A stretch of DNA of 64,000 bases from Streptomyces violens. GTDB lineage: Bacteria > Actinomycetota > Actinomycetes > Streptomycetales > Streptomycetaceae. Shown here piece after piece: positions 17,223 to 25,965 of the stretch (its first letter is position 1; every line of letters begins with the position of its first letter). Below the pieces are notes generated by a model. It worked only from the letters and a program-made list of their open reading frames with translations. It was not told the DNA's origin and ran no database searches. Location of the stretch: the NCBI RefSeq assembly GCF_000717745.1, contig NZ_JOBH01000006.1:248001-312000 (forward strand). Direction: 5' to 3'. The position numbers were made by a program, and so were the translations under genes.

Positions 17223-18398
17223 TCAGGCGGTAGCCAGCCACAGATCCGGGCCGAAGACCTCGTAGTGAATCGCCGCGGCCGGTATGCCGCGCTCCAGGAG
17301 CTGGGTGCGGACGGCCCGCATGAAGGGGAGCGGGCCGCACAGGTAGGCCTGGACCCCGTCCGGCAGGGGCACGTCGCCGAGGTCCACCAGGCCGGTGCGG
17401 TCGCCCTGTTCCGCGTCCTCGGTGTTCTCGTACCAGAAGTGCACCGCGCTGTCCGGCAGCTTGCCGGCCAGTGCGCGCTGTTCGATGCGCAGGGCGTGGT
17501 CGGCGGGGGAGCGGTCGCCGTGTACGACGGTCACGGGGGCGTTGTATTCGGTCTCCGCGAGGTGGTCGAGCATGGCCAGCATCGGAGTGACGCCGATCCC
17601 GGCGGACGCGAGGAGCAGCGGCGTCCGGGTGCCCGGCAGTACGAGATCGCCGTAGGGAGCGGACACCTCGATCCGGTCCCCCTCGCGCACGTGGTCGTGG
17701 AGGTGGGCCGAGACCTCGCCGTCGCGCTTGACGGTGATGGTGCGGGTCTCCTTGCCGGGGGCGCCGGAGAGGCTGTACTGGCGGATCTGGCGGGCGCCGT
17801 CCTGGAGCGGGACGCGCACCGAGACGTACTGGCCGGCGCGTGCGGTCGGCAGCGGGCCGCCGTCGGCCGGGCGGAGGCGGAAGGTGACGACGTCAGCGGT
17901 CTCCTGGGTGCGCTCCGCGACCACCCACGGCCGCCAGGTGTCGCCCATCAGCACGCCGTGCTGGGCGTACAGCCGGGTCTCGATGGCGATGAGGCCGTTC
18001 GCCAGGAGCCAGTAGACCTCGTCCCACGCGGCGGCGACCTCGTCGGTGACCGCGTCACCCAGCACCTCGGCGATGGCGGCGAAGAGGTGGGTGTGCACGA
18101 CCTCGTACTGGCCGGGGGTGACGCCGAGGGAGGCGTGCTTGTGCGCGATGCGCTCCAGCATGGCGTCCGGGCGCTGTTCGGGGTGGTCCACGAGGGCGGT
18201 GGCGAAGGCGGCGATGGCGCCCGCGAGGGCCTGCCGCTGGGTCCCGGCTGCCTGGTTGCCGCGGTTGAACAGGTCCCGCAGCAGCTCGGGGTGGGCGGTG
18301 AAGAGCCGGTCGTAGAACCGCTCGGTGATGTCGCCGATGGCCGCGCCGACGGCGGGCAGGGTGGCGCGGATGGTGGCGGCCGAAGCGGGGGAGAGCAT
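17223..18398 (-). CDS. hmp: Flavohaemoglobin, nitric oxide dioxygenase
   Basis: A 391-residue three-domain protein: globin (1-140), FAD-binding (about 150-255) and NAD-binding (about 260-385). Haem-pocket residues are conserved: Tyr29 (RFYDRLF), a distal Gln in GTQRQAL and a proximal His in AHKHASL. FAD (RQYSLS) and NAD (GIGVTPMLAML) motifs are intact. It converts NO to nitrate using NADH and oxygen. A sequence upstream (18410-18434) matches one upstream of the neighbouring nsrR gene, so expression is probably relieved when NO destroys the NsrR iron-sulfur cluster. Confidence 0.95.
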   Translation of the reverse strand: MLSPASAATIRATLPAVGAAIGDITERFYDRLFTAHPELLRDLFNRGNQAAGTQRQALAGAIAAFATALVDHPEQRPDAMLERIAHKHASLGVTPGQYEVVHTHLFAAIAEVLGDAVTDEVAAAWDEVYWLLANGLIAIETRLYAQHGVLMGDTWRPWVVAERTQETADVVTFRLRPADGGPLPTARAGQYVSVRVPLQDGARQIRQYSLSGAPGKETRTITVKRDGEVSAHLHDHVREGDRIEVSAPYGDLVLPGTRTPLLLASAGIGVTPMLAMLDHLAETEYNAPVTVVHGDRSPADHALRIEQRALAGKLPDSAVHFWYENTEDAEQGDRTGLVDLGDVPLPDGVQAYLCGPLPFMRAVRTQLLERGIPAAAIHYEVFGPDLWLATA

Positions 18399-18409
18399 GA
18401 CTGGGCTCC

Positions 18410-18434
18410 GAATCTGAATCTTAGATGCGTATTT
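18410..18434. promoter_or_regulatory. Candidate NsrR operator upstream of hmp
   Basis: On the minus strand it reads AAATACGCATCTAAGATTC followed by AGATTC. It shares the AAAT--GCATC-AA-A-TC pattern with the site at 18946-18970 upstream of nsrR. It lies 12-36 bp before the hmp start. It is A/T-rich against a G/C-rich background, as expected for NsrR boxes. Confidence 0.65.
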
Positions 18435-18502
18435 AAAAGCGGGAGAGGGCTGTTGGTGGCGCGGTGGCGCTGTGGCTCAGGGGCTGGCCTCGGGGCCTCG
18501 GC

Positions 18503-18931
18503 TCAGGGCCTCGACAGTGTGAGGAGTACCGGACCGGTCGGTGAGGCGGTGAGGTCGTCCACGGTCAGCGGGTCCAGCGAGGCGTAGAACGCCTCCTGGG
18601 CCTCGCGGAGCGCCTTGCGCAGCCGGCAGGCCCCGGCGAGCGGGCAGGGTGGGTCGCCTTCGCAGTCGACCACATCGCCGACCCCCTCCAGCTCCCGGAC
18701 CAGCCATCCGACCGACGCCGTCCGCCCCGCGGCGGTGAGCGCGAGCCCGCCGCCCCGTCCCCGGCGGCCTTCGACGACCCCGAGGTGTTGCATTCGCGCG
18801 GCGACCTTGGCCAGATGCGAATGCGGCACCTGCATCGCCTGCGCGACATCGCGGGCCGTCGACGCGGCATCGCGTACGGCCAGGAACATCACTGTCCGCA
18901 GCGCGAGGTCGGTGGACTTGGTCAGCCGCAT
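18503..18931 (-). CDS. nsrR: Rrf2-family NO-sensing repressor NsrR
   Basis: A 142-residue Rrf2 protein: winged helix-turn-helix (residues about 8-65, RDVAQAMQVPHSHLAKV) and a C-terminal cluster-binding loop with C90, C96 and C102 in the C-x5-C-x5-C spacing of NsrR. NsrR proteins bind a 4Fe-4S cluster that reacts with NO, releasing DNA. It lies directly upstream of hmp on the same strand (104-bp gap), and both have a similar A/T-rich operator. This supports autoregulation and control of NO detoxification. Confidence 0.93.
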   Translation of the reverse strand: MRLTKSTDLALRTVMFLAVRDAASTARDVAQAMQVPHSHLAKVAARMQHLGVVEGRRGRGGGLALTAAGRTASVGWLVRELEGVGDVVDCEGDPPCPLAGACRLRKALREAQEAFYASLDPLTVDDLTASPTGPVLLTLSRP

Positions 18932-18945
18932 GCCGGGAGCCTATT

Positions 18946-18970
18946 AAATGCGACTTTTGGATGCAAATTT
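18946..18970. promoter_or_regulatory. Candidate NsrR operator upstream of nsrR
   Basis: The minus strand reads AAATTTGCATCCAAAAGTC followed by GCATTT. It shares the AAAT--GCATC-AA-A-TC pattern with the hmp site. It ends 15 bp before the nsrR start and lies in the short gap after the beta-propeller gene's stop. Confidence 0.65.
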
Positions 18971-18989
18971 GAGGGGCGGTGGTCGGCCA

Positions 18990-20189
18990 TCATCGGAAGA
19001 TGCCGGTGTGTCCGAGGGAGTAGCGGCCTGGTTGCGGATAGACGGCGAGGCCGTGCGGGCCGCGGCCCACGGGAATCTTGGCCAGCGTGCGCCCGTTCCG
19101 GGTGTCGATGGCGTACACCTCGGCGTCGTAGCGTCCCGAGAGCCACAGCACCTTGCCGTCGGCCGACACCCCGCCCATGTCCGGGCTGCCGCCGCCGCGG
19201 AGGTGCCACTTGCCGACGAGCCGGCCGCTGTCGAAGTCCAGCAGGGAGATCGAGCCCTCTTCACGGTTCGAGATGTACATCTTCCGCGAGTCCCGGCTCA
19301 CATAGAGGCCATGGGCGCCCTCGCCCGTGTGCAGCAGCCTGGGCTCGGTGAACCGGTCGCCGTCGAGCACCCACACGCCGTCGGACATCATGTCCGCCAC
19401 GTACCAGGTCCTGCCGTCCGGCGAGATCTTCACGTCCTGCGGCATCGAGCCCTTCCGGGGCAGGCGCTGCTTGGCGATGACCGCCATCCGTGCCGTGTCG
19501 ACCTTGAGGAGTTCACCGGAGAACTCGCAGGAGACGATGAAGTACCGGCCGTCGGGTGAGAAATCCGCGTGATTGACCCCGGCGCAGTCGACGGAGAGGG
19601 CCTTGCGGACCTTCAGCGTCCGCGGATCCCGGAAGACCAGCTGGCGATCCTTGGAGGCCATGACCACCGCGTACTTGCCATTCGGCGTGAAGTAGAGGTT
19701 GTACGGGTCGTGCGTGTCGACCGTGCGGCCCTTCTTCCCGGTGGCGGGGTCGATGGCGGTCAGGGTGTTGCCGAGGTCGTTGTTGACCCACAGAGTCTTC
19801 AGGTCCCAGGAGGGCACCACGTGCTGCGGCTGCCGCCCCACGCGGATCGTCCTTGTCACCTTGTACGTCCTGGGGTCGATCACACTGACGGTGTCCGACT
19901 CGGTGTTGGGCACGTACACCCGCGACGGGAAGTCCCTGACCACCGGAGACAGCTTGTTCGGCCGGTCCGCTGCGTACAGGTCGTGGGGGTTCAGCACCGG
20001 TGGCATCCCGGGGAGCGCGCGGTCCGCCGCGGTACGTGCCTGGGGAGAGGAGCTGTGGCGGTCGTGACCGTCATGGCCCTCATGCCCGGCCGGTCCGCCG
20101 CATCCCGCGGCCGGCAGCACGCCGGCCAGGGCCGCGGCGGCCACAAGACACCGCCGGCCCGTCGGCCGCCTCTTGAAGAACGATGGCAT
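18990..20189 (-). CDS. YncE-like beta-propeller lipoprotein
   Basis: 399 residues. The N terminus MPSFFKRRPTGRRCLVAAA leads into a hydrophobic segment and a lipobox-like PAAGC (Cys30). A short His/Gly/Asp linker follows (GHEGHDGHDRH), possibly metal-binding. The rest is a seven-bladed propeller of repeated units such as VYVPNTESDTVSVIDPRTYK and TLWVNNDLGNTLTAIDPATG, as in YncE and YVTN-repeat proteins. The function is unknown; the fold suggests surface binding or a cofactor site. Its 3' end is 59 bp upstream of nsrR, same strand, so it could extend into the NO locus by read-through, but there is no direct link. Confidence 0.8.
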   Translation of the reverse strand: MPSFFKRRPTGRRCLVAAAALAGVLPAAGCGGPAGHEGHDGHDRHSSSPQARTAADRALPGMPPVLNPHDLYAADRPNKLSPVVRDFPSRVYVPNTESDTVSVIDPRTYKVTRTIRVGRQPQHVVPSWDLKTLWVNNDLGNTLTAIDPATGKKGRTVDTHDPYNLYFTPNGKYAVVMASKDRQLVFRDPRTLKVRKALSVDCAGVNHADFSPDGRYFIVSCEFSGELLKVDTARMAVIAKQRLPRKGSMPQDVKISPDGRTWYVADMMSDGVWVLDGDRFTEPRLLHTGEGAHGLYVSRDSRKMYISNREEGSISLLDFDSGRLVGKWHLRGGGSPDMGGVSADGKVLWLSGRYDAEVYAIDTRNGRTLAKIPVGRGPHGLAVYPQPGRYSLGHTGIFR

Positions 20190-20277
20190 ACGGGTATTGA
20201 GGCACGGTTGTGCTGCGTGTTCAGCGTTTCACGGCTGTTCGGGTGGTTCTGTTCCGTAGTGGGTGCATGCTCGGCGT

Positions 20278-21777
20278 ATGAGCAACCTCGCAGCACCTGG
20301 CACCGTACGGATGTCCACCGCCCAGGGCCGTTGGGTCCTGTTCACCGCCGTCCTCGGCTCGGGCATGGCGATGCTCGACAGTACGGTCGTCAATGTCGCC
20401 CTCCCCCGTATCGGCACCGATCTGAACACTCCGCTGGCCGTCCTGCAGTGGACCGTCAACGCCTATCTGCTCACCCTGGCCGCCCTGCTCCTGCTCGGCG
20501 GCGCCCTCGGCGACCGCTACGGCCGGCGCAGGATCTTCCTCATCGGCATGGTGTGGTTCGCCGCGGCCTCGCTACTGTGCGCACTGGCACCCAACGCCGC
20601 GGTACTCCTCGCCGCCCGGGCCCTCCAGGGCATCGGCGGCGCCCTGCTCACCCCCGGTTCGCTCGCCCTCATCCAGGCCGTCTTCCATCCGGACGACCGG
20701 TCCCGGGCGGTCGGCGCGTGGTCCGGGCTGGGCGGTGTCGCCACCGCGGCCGGCCCGTTCCTCGGCGGCTGGCTGGTGGACGGCCCCGGCTGGCGTTGGG
20801 TGTTCTTCCTGAACGTGCCGCTGGCGGTGGCTTGTGTACCGATCGCAGCGCGCCACGTGCCCGAAACCCGGGACCCCGCCAAGCACGGCCGCTTCGACGT
20901 GCTGGGCGCCGCCCTGGGCGCGCTGGCGCTCGGCGCGGTGACCTACGCCCTGATCGCCGCGCCCGGCCGGGGCGCGGCACCCGACGTGCTGCTCACCGCG
21001 GCCGCCGGCGTACTGCTCGCGGTCGCCTTCCTCCGGGTCGAGCGGCACCACCCCGATCCCATGCTGCCGCCGTGGCTCTTCACACTGCGGCAGTTCACCG
21101 CGGTCAACGCGGTGACCGTCTGCGTCTACGCGGCCTTCGGCGGCTTCTTCTTCCTCACCGTGCTGTACCTCCAGGTGGCCGCGGGCTATTCGGCGCTCGC
21201 CGCCGGAACCGCACTGCTCCCCACCACCGTGCTGATGCTGCTGCTCTCGGCCCGCTCCGGCGAACTGGCCCAGCGCATCGGCCCGCGCATCCCGCTGGTC
21301 GTCGGCCCACTGCTGTGCGCCGCGGGGATGCTGCTGATGACACGGGCCGGCACCCATGCCTCGTACCGCGCCGACGTGCTGCCCGCCATGACGGTCCTGG
21401 GCTGCGGCATGGCGCTCCTGGTCGCGCCGCTCACCGCCACCGTGCTGGCCTCCGTCGACGTCGCCCGTGCCGGACTGGCCAGCGGCGTCAACAACGCCGC
21501 GGCACGCGCGGCCGGTCTGCTCGCCGTGGCGGCCCTGCCTCTGCTGGCCGGCATGGGCCCGGAAACGTACCTCTCGCCCACCGCGTTTACTGCTGCCTAC
21601 CGGCGGTCCCTCCTCCTCTGCGCGGCAGTGCTGATCGCCGGCGCGGCCCTCGCCTGGTTCACGGTGCGCTCCCGCACCCCGGAGCGCGCCCCGTGCGCCT
21701 ACCACTGCGGGGTGTCCGCCCCGCCGCTGGACCCCGGCGCGTCCGCGCCGTCCCCGAAGCGGAAGGGCGGCGATTGA
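20278..21777 (+). CDS. MFS transporter, DHA2 (EmrB/QacA) family
   Basis: A 499-residue, 14-helix drug:proton antiporter type carrier. Motif C-like and family signatures are visible: LDSTVVNVALPRIGTDL in the first helix, LGDRYGRRRIFLIG (motif A) and LTPGSLALIQAVF. It ends with a Pro-rich cytoplasmic tail. The start is taken at 20278 (MSNLAAPGT); no strong ribosome site is seen and 20311 is also possible. It diverges from the beta-propeller gene and stands alone, with no adjacent regulator. Substrate not predictable. Confidence 0.88.
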   Translation: MSNLAAPGTVRMSTAQGRWVLFTAVLGSGMAMLDSTVVNVALPRIGTDLNTPLAVLQWTVNAYLLTLAALLLLGGALGDRYGRRRIFLIGMVWFAAASLLCALAPNAAVLLAARALQGIGGALLTPGSLALIQAVFHPDDRSRAVGAWSGLGGVATAAGPFLGGWLVDGPGWRWVFFLNVPLAVACVPIAARHVPETRDPAKHGRFDVLGAALGALALGAVTYALIAAPGRGAAPDVLLTAAAGVLLAVAFLRVERHHPDPMLPPWLFTLRQFTAVNAVTVCVYAAFGGFFFLTVLYLQVAAGYSALAAGTALLPTTVLMLLLSARSGELAQRIGPRIPLVVGPLLCAAGMLLMTRAGTHASYRADVLPAMTVLGCGMALLVAPLTATVLASVDVARAGLASGVNNAAARAAGLLAVAALPLLAGMGPETYLSPTAFTAAYRRSLLLCAAVLIAGAALAWFTVRSRTPERAPCAYHCGVSAPPLDPGASAPSPKRKGGD

Positions 21778-21963
21778 TTCGGCCGTTTCCGGAATTCGCC
21801 CTCCTGTTTATGCGCATTTCGTGAGCGCTGGCGGGAAGGCGCACAACCCTTTCCGGAGATCGCTGGTCTCCTTGGGTAATCGGAGAATTTCGCCGAATGG
21901 GATCATCTTGTTCCGCGGCGGAAATTCCTGTGCCCATGTGTGAATCCAAGGAGACATTCTGTC

Positions 21964-22488
21964 GTGAGAAATTCCAAGCGTGCCCTCATCGGGCTGACCT
22001 GCGTGTTCGCGCTCGTGCCGGCCGGTTCCGCGATGGCGGGGAGCGGCCCGGCGCCCGCCCCGTCGGAACGGGCCGTGGCCAAGTCCACCGCCCCCTCGGC
22101 CGCCGGAAATCCGCTCAGTACGCGGGCACGGGCGGCCGGTGTGTGCACCGACGCCTATGCGATCGGAGAAACGGGATACCTCGTCCGGCAAGGTGTGAAG
22201 ATCGCCTCGGTGAAGCAGTTCTACTCCCCGAAGTGCCAGCAGAACTACGGTTATCTGTGGGTCTGGGATTCCTTCCGGGAAACGGCCGGTGACTACGATG
22301 CCAGTACAGCCGTCTACAGCTACTCACAGGACGAGATTCTCGGCACCCGCGCCTGGACGAACACCAACGCTCAGGAATTCTGGTCGGACGGCACCGCCAC
22401 CGTGAAGGAGTGCACGGCGGCCGTCGGCTCGCTGCGCAAGGCCGGGGACCCCGTTTCCGTCCAAGCGGCGAGCTCGAAGCGCTGCTGA
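21964..22488 (+). CDS. Secreted small protein, DUF2690-like
   Basis: 174 residues, starting at GTG 21964 behind AAGGAGA (21948-21954). Residues 1-26 form a Sec signal peptide ending at SAMA. The mature part contains paired cysteines (C near VCTDAYAI, YSPKCQQN, KECTAAV and the C-terminal residue), suggesting two disulfides, and a YSPKCQQNYG segment resembling DUF2690 proteins of actinomycetes. Function unknown; probably extracellular. Monocistronic, ended by a strong hairpin at 22496-22536. Confidence 0.7.
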   Translation: MRNSKRALIGLTCVFALVPAGSAMAGSGPAPAPSERAVAKSTAPSAAGNPLSTRARAAGVCTDAYAIGETGYLVRQGVKIASVKQFYSPKCQQNYGYLWVWDSFRETAGDYDASTAVYSYSQDEILGTRAWTNTNAQEFWSDGTATVKECTAAVGSLRKAGDPVSVQAASSKRC

Positions 22489-22495
22489 CCCGCGT

Positions 22496-22536
22496 CCGCC
22501 GGCCGCCGGAGCGGCAGCCGCTCCGGCGGCCGGCGG
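22496..22536. terminator. Bidirectional hairpin terminator
   Basis: Two 20-bp perfectly complementary arms (22496-22515 and 22517-22536) made of G/C-rich CCGCCGG units lie between convergent stops at 22488 and 22548. No U-tract is seen, which is common for Streptomyces terminators. It should stop transcription from both sides. Confidence 0.8.
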
Positions 22537-22547
22537 CCCCTGAGTCC

Positions 22548-24158
22548 TCAGCTCGCGTCCCAGAGGTCGCACAGATGGTCGGTGTGGAGGGTGGTGGTCA
22601 CCGCATTGCCGCCCGCCGACGCGGTGCGCAGGGAGAGGGCGCGTCCCGGCTCGGTGCGTTGGTCGGGAAGGTCCGGCAGGCCGGTGACATGCGGGTTCCC
22701 GGTACGGATGAAGGCCGTCCAGTAGGCGGTCATCTGCCCTGCCAGTACCCGCTGTTCCGCATTGAGCGGAGCATCGTGCCCGAAGTGCCGGAACAGGTAC
22801 TGCACTTCGTTGACATGGGTCGCGCCGAAGGGGAAGTCGGTGTCGAGGTTGCGCAGCGACTCGAAGGGCGGTGAGGTCCGGTCGGCGAACTCGTACGCGT
22901 ACACCGGGGTGCGCGCGCCGAGGCGGCTGTTCAGACGCAGCGCCGGACAGGCCATTAGCTGGTCGCCGACGGTGGCGGCGTAGGCGAGCGTCGGCGTCGG
23001 GTAGTCGGCGAGCGGGTAGCGGGCGAGGGCCTTTTCGCCGGTTTCAGGGCCGTACGCAGTCCGCAGAGCTCCCGGGTACTGCTCGGCGGTGAGCGGTGTG
23101 CCCTGGGCGTCGTAGCTGCCGAAGGCGAAGAGGGTGCCTTCGTCACGGTTGGCGCCGTTGATCACCGGTACTTTCGCGTAGTCGCCGCTCGCGAAGGCGG
23201 TGGCGGGCTGTTCCGGCAGGAAGGAACCGCCTGCCACCGGCCCCCAGTCGTGTCCCTGCTGAGCGGCGAGAATGTCCTTCGCGGGCGTGCGGCGCAGGCA
23301 GGCCGTGGCCGTCGCGGGGTCCTTGCAGCCGACGGAAGCGGCGAAGGACGTGCCATCGGCGTCGGCGGCACGGCGTGTCCGCGCGCCGCAGTCGCCGTAA
23401 GCGCCGCTCTGGATGATCGCGCGGTGGAACAGGCCGCGTGCGGGGGGCGAGGCGAGGTGGGTGCAGACGGAGCGGCCGCCGGCCGATTCGCCCGCGATGG
23501 TCACCTGGTCCGGGTCGCCGCCGAACCGCGCGATGTTGGCCCGCACCCAACGCAGGGCCGCCTGCTGGTCCTGCATGCCGAAGTTGCCGGAGGTGCGGTC
23601 CCCGGCCTCCTCGTCCAGGCCCGGCGTGGCGAGGAAACCCATCGCTCCCAGGCGGTAGTTGAGGGTGACGGCGACGATCGAGCCCTTCGCGGCGAAGGAG
23701 TCGGGGACGACGTCGGCCCCCGCGCCACCGGTGAGTCCACCGCCGTGCAGCCACACCATGACCGGCAGCTTCCGGCCGGAACGGGCGGCGGCGGGGGAGT
23801 ACACGTTGAGGTTGAGACAGTCCTCGGTGTGGGTCGGCTTTTCATAGCCGGGGTCCCAGCCGGCGGCCTGGACGCAACGGTGGCCGAAGGCGGTGGCGTC
23901 CCGTACTCCGGACCAGGGAGCCACGGGCTTCGGGGCCCGCCAGCGCAACGCACCGACGGGCGGCGCGGCATACGGAATCCCGAGGAACTGGCGCCCGGCC
24001 TCGGTGGCTTCACCGCGCACCCAGCCTTGCTGGGTGCGCACGGTGGTATCGGTGTCCGGTGCCGGCGTTGTGGCGGCGCCTGCCTGCGGCGCGGTGAGAG
24101 CAAGCAGCGCGCCCGCCAGCAGGGCGGTACACGCGCGGCGCAAACGAGTGGTGACCAT
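22548..24158 (-). CDS. Secreted type-B carboxylesterase (para-nitrobenzyl esterase family)
   Basis: 536 residues. The start MVTTRLRRACTALL gives a Sec signal peptide ending near QAGA; GAAAGGG precedes it. The type-B signature EDCLNLNVYSP and the nucleophile elbow GESAGG are present in an alpha/beta-hydrolase fold. The oxyanion segment is WLHGGGLTGGAG. The catalytic acid and His lie in the later half (DEGTLFAFG and the THVNEVQYLF region). Such enzymes cleave carboxylic esters outside the cell; the natural substrate is unknown. It stands alone, 217 bp after the ferredoxin-reductase gene on the same strand. Confidence 0.9.
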   Translation of the reverse strand: MVTTRLRRACTALLAGALLALTAPQAGAATTPAPDTDTTVRTQQGWVRGEATEAGRQFLGIPYAAPPVGALRWRAPKPVAPWSGVRDATAFGHRCVQAAGWDPGYEKPTHTEDCLNLNVYSPAAARSGRKLPVMVWLHGGGLTGGAGADVVPDSFAAKGSIVAVTLNYRLGAMGFLATPGLDEEAGDRTSGNFGMQDQQAALRWVRANIARFGGDPDQVTIAGESAGGRSVCTHLASPPARGLFHRAIIQSGAYGDCGARTRRAADADGTSFAASVGCKDPATATACLRRTPAKDILAAQQGHDWGPVAGGSFLPEQPATAFASGDYAKVPVINGANRDEGTLFAFGSYDAQGTPLTAEQYPGALRTAYGPETGEKALARYPLADYPTPTLAYAATVGDQLMACPALRLNSRLGARTPVYAYEFADRTSPPFESLRNLDTDFPFGATHVNEVQYLFRHFGHDAPLNAEQRVLAGQMTAYWTAFIRTGNPHVTGLPDLPDQRTEPGRALSLRTASAGGNAVTTTLHTDHLCDLWDAS

Positions 24159-24375
24159 GGGCGGCCCTTTCAGCGTGCATCGACGCGGATACAACTACTG
24201 AACGCACTAAGCGCATTGACGCGTCGAAAGCTATGGCCGTGACCCAAGTCGGTCAATAAGTTGAACACGAAAACTTTGGGGCCGAATGACTGGTCCGGCC
24301 TTCGCGGTAGCCTGCCGGGAGGCGCCGGCAGGCCGCCGCCGGGCCGCTTCGGCGTCCCGGCGGCATCAGCCACGA

Positions 24376-25914
24376 TCAGCGGCGTCGGCGCCGTGCCAGG
24401 CGGTGGAATGCCTTCGGGCCGCCGGTCGGCGCGGGCAGTGCGTCCGCCACCGCGTCGGCCAGCAGCGTGCCGACCGTCTCGGCCGCGCACGTACGGTTCG
24501 CGCCGATGCCTCCCGAGGGTCCGCGTTTGATCCAGCCCACGACGTACGTCCCGGGCCTGCCGGTCACCCGGCCGCCCTCGTGCGGCACGGTCCCGGTGTC
24601 CTCGTCGAACGGCAACCCCGCCAGGGGCACTCCGCGGTAGCCGATCGCCCGCAGCGCCATGCCGGCCGGGATCTCCAGCTCCCCGGCACCACCGGTGACA
24701 CGCACCGAGCGGATGTCTTCGTCCCCGCACACTTCCACGGGCGCGGAGTGGAAACGGAACACAATGCGACGCCGCTGTCCTGCCGCCCCCGGGGGCACGG
24801 ACCAGTCGACGGCCTCGCGCGCCACGCCCCGCAGTATCCCCGCCTTCTCCGTCGGGCTCGGCCCGGCGGCGTCGATCGTCGCGCCGATCCGCGGATCGTG
24901 GTCGTCCACGAGCAGGTCCACCTCGGGGAGGTGCTTCAGGGCGAGCAGCTCGGACCTGGTGTACGCCGCGTGTTCCGGACCGCGGCGTCCCAGCAGGACC
25001 ACCTCGCGCACCTTGCTGCGGCGCAGCGCCTCCAGCGCGTGGCGGGCGATCTCCGTGTCGGCCAGTGTCTCCGGGTCGGAGACCAGGATGCGGGCGACAT
25101 CGAGGGCGACATTGCCGTTGCCGACCACGACCACACGCTCGGCCGAGAGGTCGACGGCGTCCGGTGCGACCTCCGGATGCGCGTTGTACCAGGCCACGAA
25201 GGTCGTTGCGGAGATGCTGCCCGTCCGGTCCTCGCCGGGTATGCCGAGCCGCCGGTCCGTGGCGGCGCCCACGGCGTAGATCACCGCGTCGTGGTGTGCG
25301 GCGAGTTCCTCGGCCGTGACGTTTGCGCCCACCTCGAGGCCGAGGTGCATGCGCACGCGCGGATGAGTGTAGAAACGGGCGAAGGCGTCGCCCATCTTCT
25401 TGGTTGCCGGGTGGTCCGGCGCCACTCCGTACCGGACGAGTCCGCCGGCGACCGGCAGCCGGTCGACGAGCGTCACCTCGCTCCGGGTGTGCAGCAGCAG
25501 GTCCTCGGCGGCGTACATGCCGGCCGGCCCCGTGCCGACGATCGCCACCCGCAGCGGCCGGAAGTCCGGGGGCAGGATGCGTTCGAAGGTGGGCTTGCCC
25601 CAAGCGTGGAAGTTGGGGCCGAGGTCGCCTGCCTCCGGCGCCGCCGGAGCCCCCGCCTCCGACTGCTCGAAGTAGGCCGCGTTGATGTCGGCGTACTCCC
25701 GCTGTCCGCCGGTCAGGCTGTCGACCGGGATGATGGCGTCCACCGGGCAGGCGTCGGCGCAGGCGCCGCAGTCGATGCACGCCTTCGGGTCGACGTACAG
25801 CATCTCCGTACTGCCGAAGGCCCGCTCGTCGGGCGTGGGATGAATGCAGTTGACCGGGCAGACAGCCACGCAGGTGGCGTCGGTGCAACAGGTCTGGGTG
25901 ATCGCGAAGGCCAT
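24376..25914 (-). CDS. Ferredoxin/ferredoxin-NADP reductase fusion (FprB-like)
   Basis: 512 residues. The N-terminal 100 form a 7Fe/8Fe-type ferredoxin with clusters of cysteines (C9/C10, C15, C19, C23; C46, C49, C52, C56 in CIDCGACADACP). It is joined to an adrenodoxin-reductase-like FAD/NADP domain (GTGPAGMYAAEDL near residue 125; VVVGNGNVALDVARIL for NADP). This is the FprB layout of mycobacteria and Streptomyces. It passes electrons from NADPH to an oxygenase. The AurF-like diiron gene is 51 bp upstream on the same strand, making the pair an oxygenase-reductase operon. Confidence 0.92.
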   Translation of the reverse strand: MAFAITQTCCTDATCVAVCPVNCIHPTPDERAFGSTEMLYVDPKACIDCGACADACPVDAIIPVDSLTGGQREYADINAAYFEQSEAGAPAAPEAGDLGPNFHAWGKPTFERILPPDFRPLRVAIVGTGPAGMYAAEDLLLHTRSEVTLVDRLPVAGGLVRYGVAPDHPATKKMGDAFARFYTHPRVRMHLGLEVGANVTAEELAAHHDAVIYAVGAATDRRLGIPGEDRTGSISATTFVAWYNAHPEVAPDAVDLSAERVVVVGNGNVALDVARILVSDPETLADTEIARHALEALRRSKVREVVLLGRRGPEHAAYTRSELLALKHLPEVDLLVDDHDPRIGATIDAAGPSPTEKAGILRGVAREAVDWSVPPGAAGQRRRIVFRFHSAPVEVCGDEDIRSVRVTGGAGELEIPAGMALRAIGYRGVPLAGLPFDEDTGTVPHEGGRVTGRPGTYVVGWIKRGPSGGIGANRTCAAETVGTLLADAVADALPAPTGGPKAFHRLARRRRR

Positions 25915-25965
25915 GTCGTCCGCTCGGCTGAAGGTCTGTCAGGGTTCGGTCGTCGGGTTCGGTCG

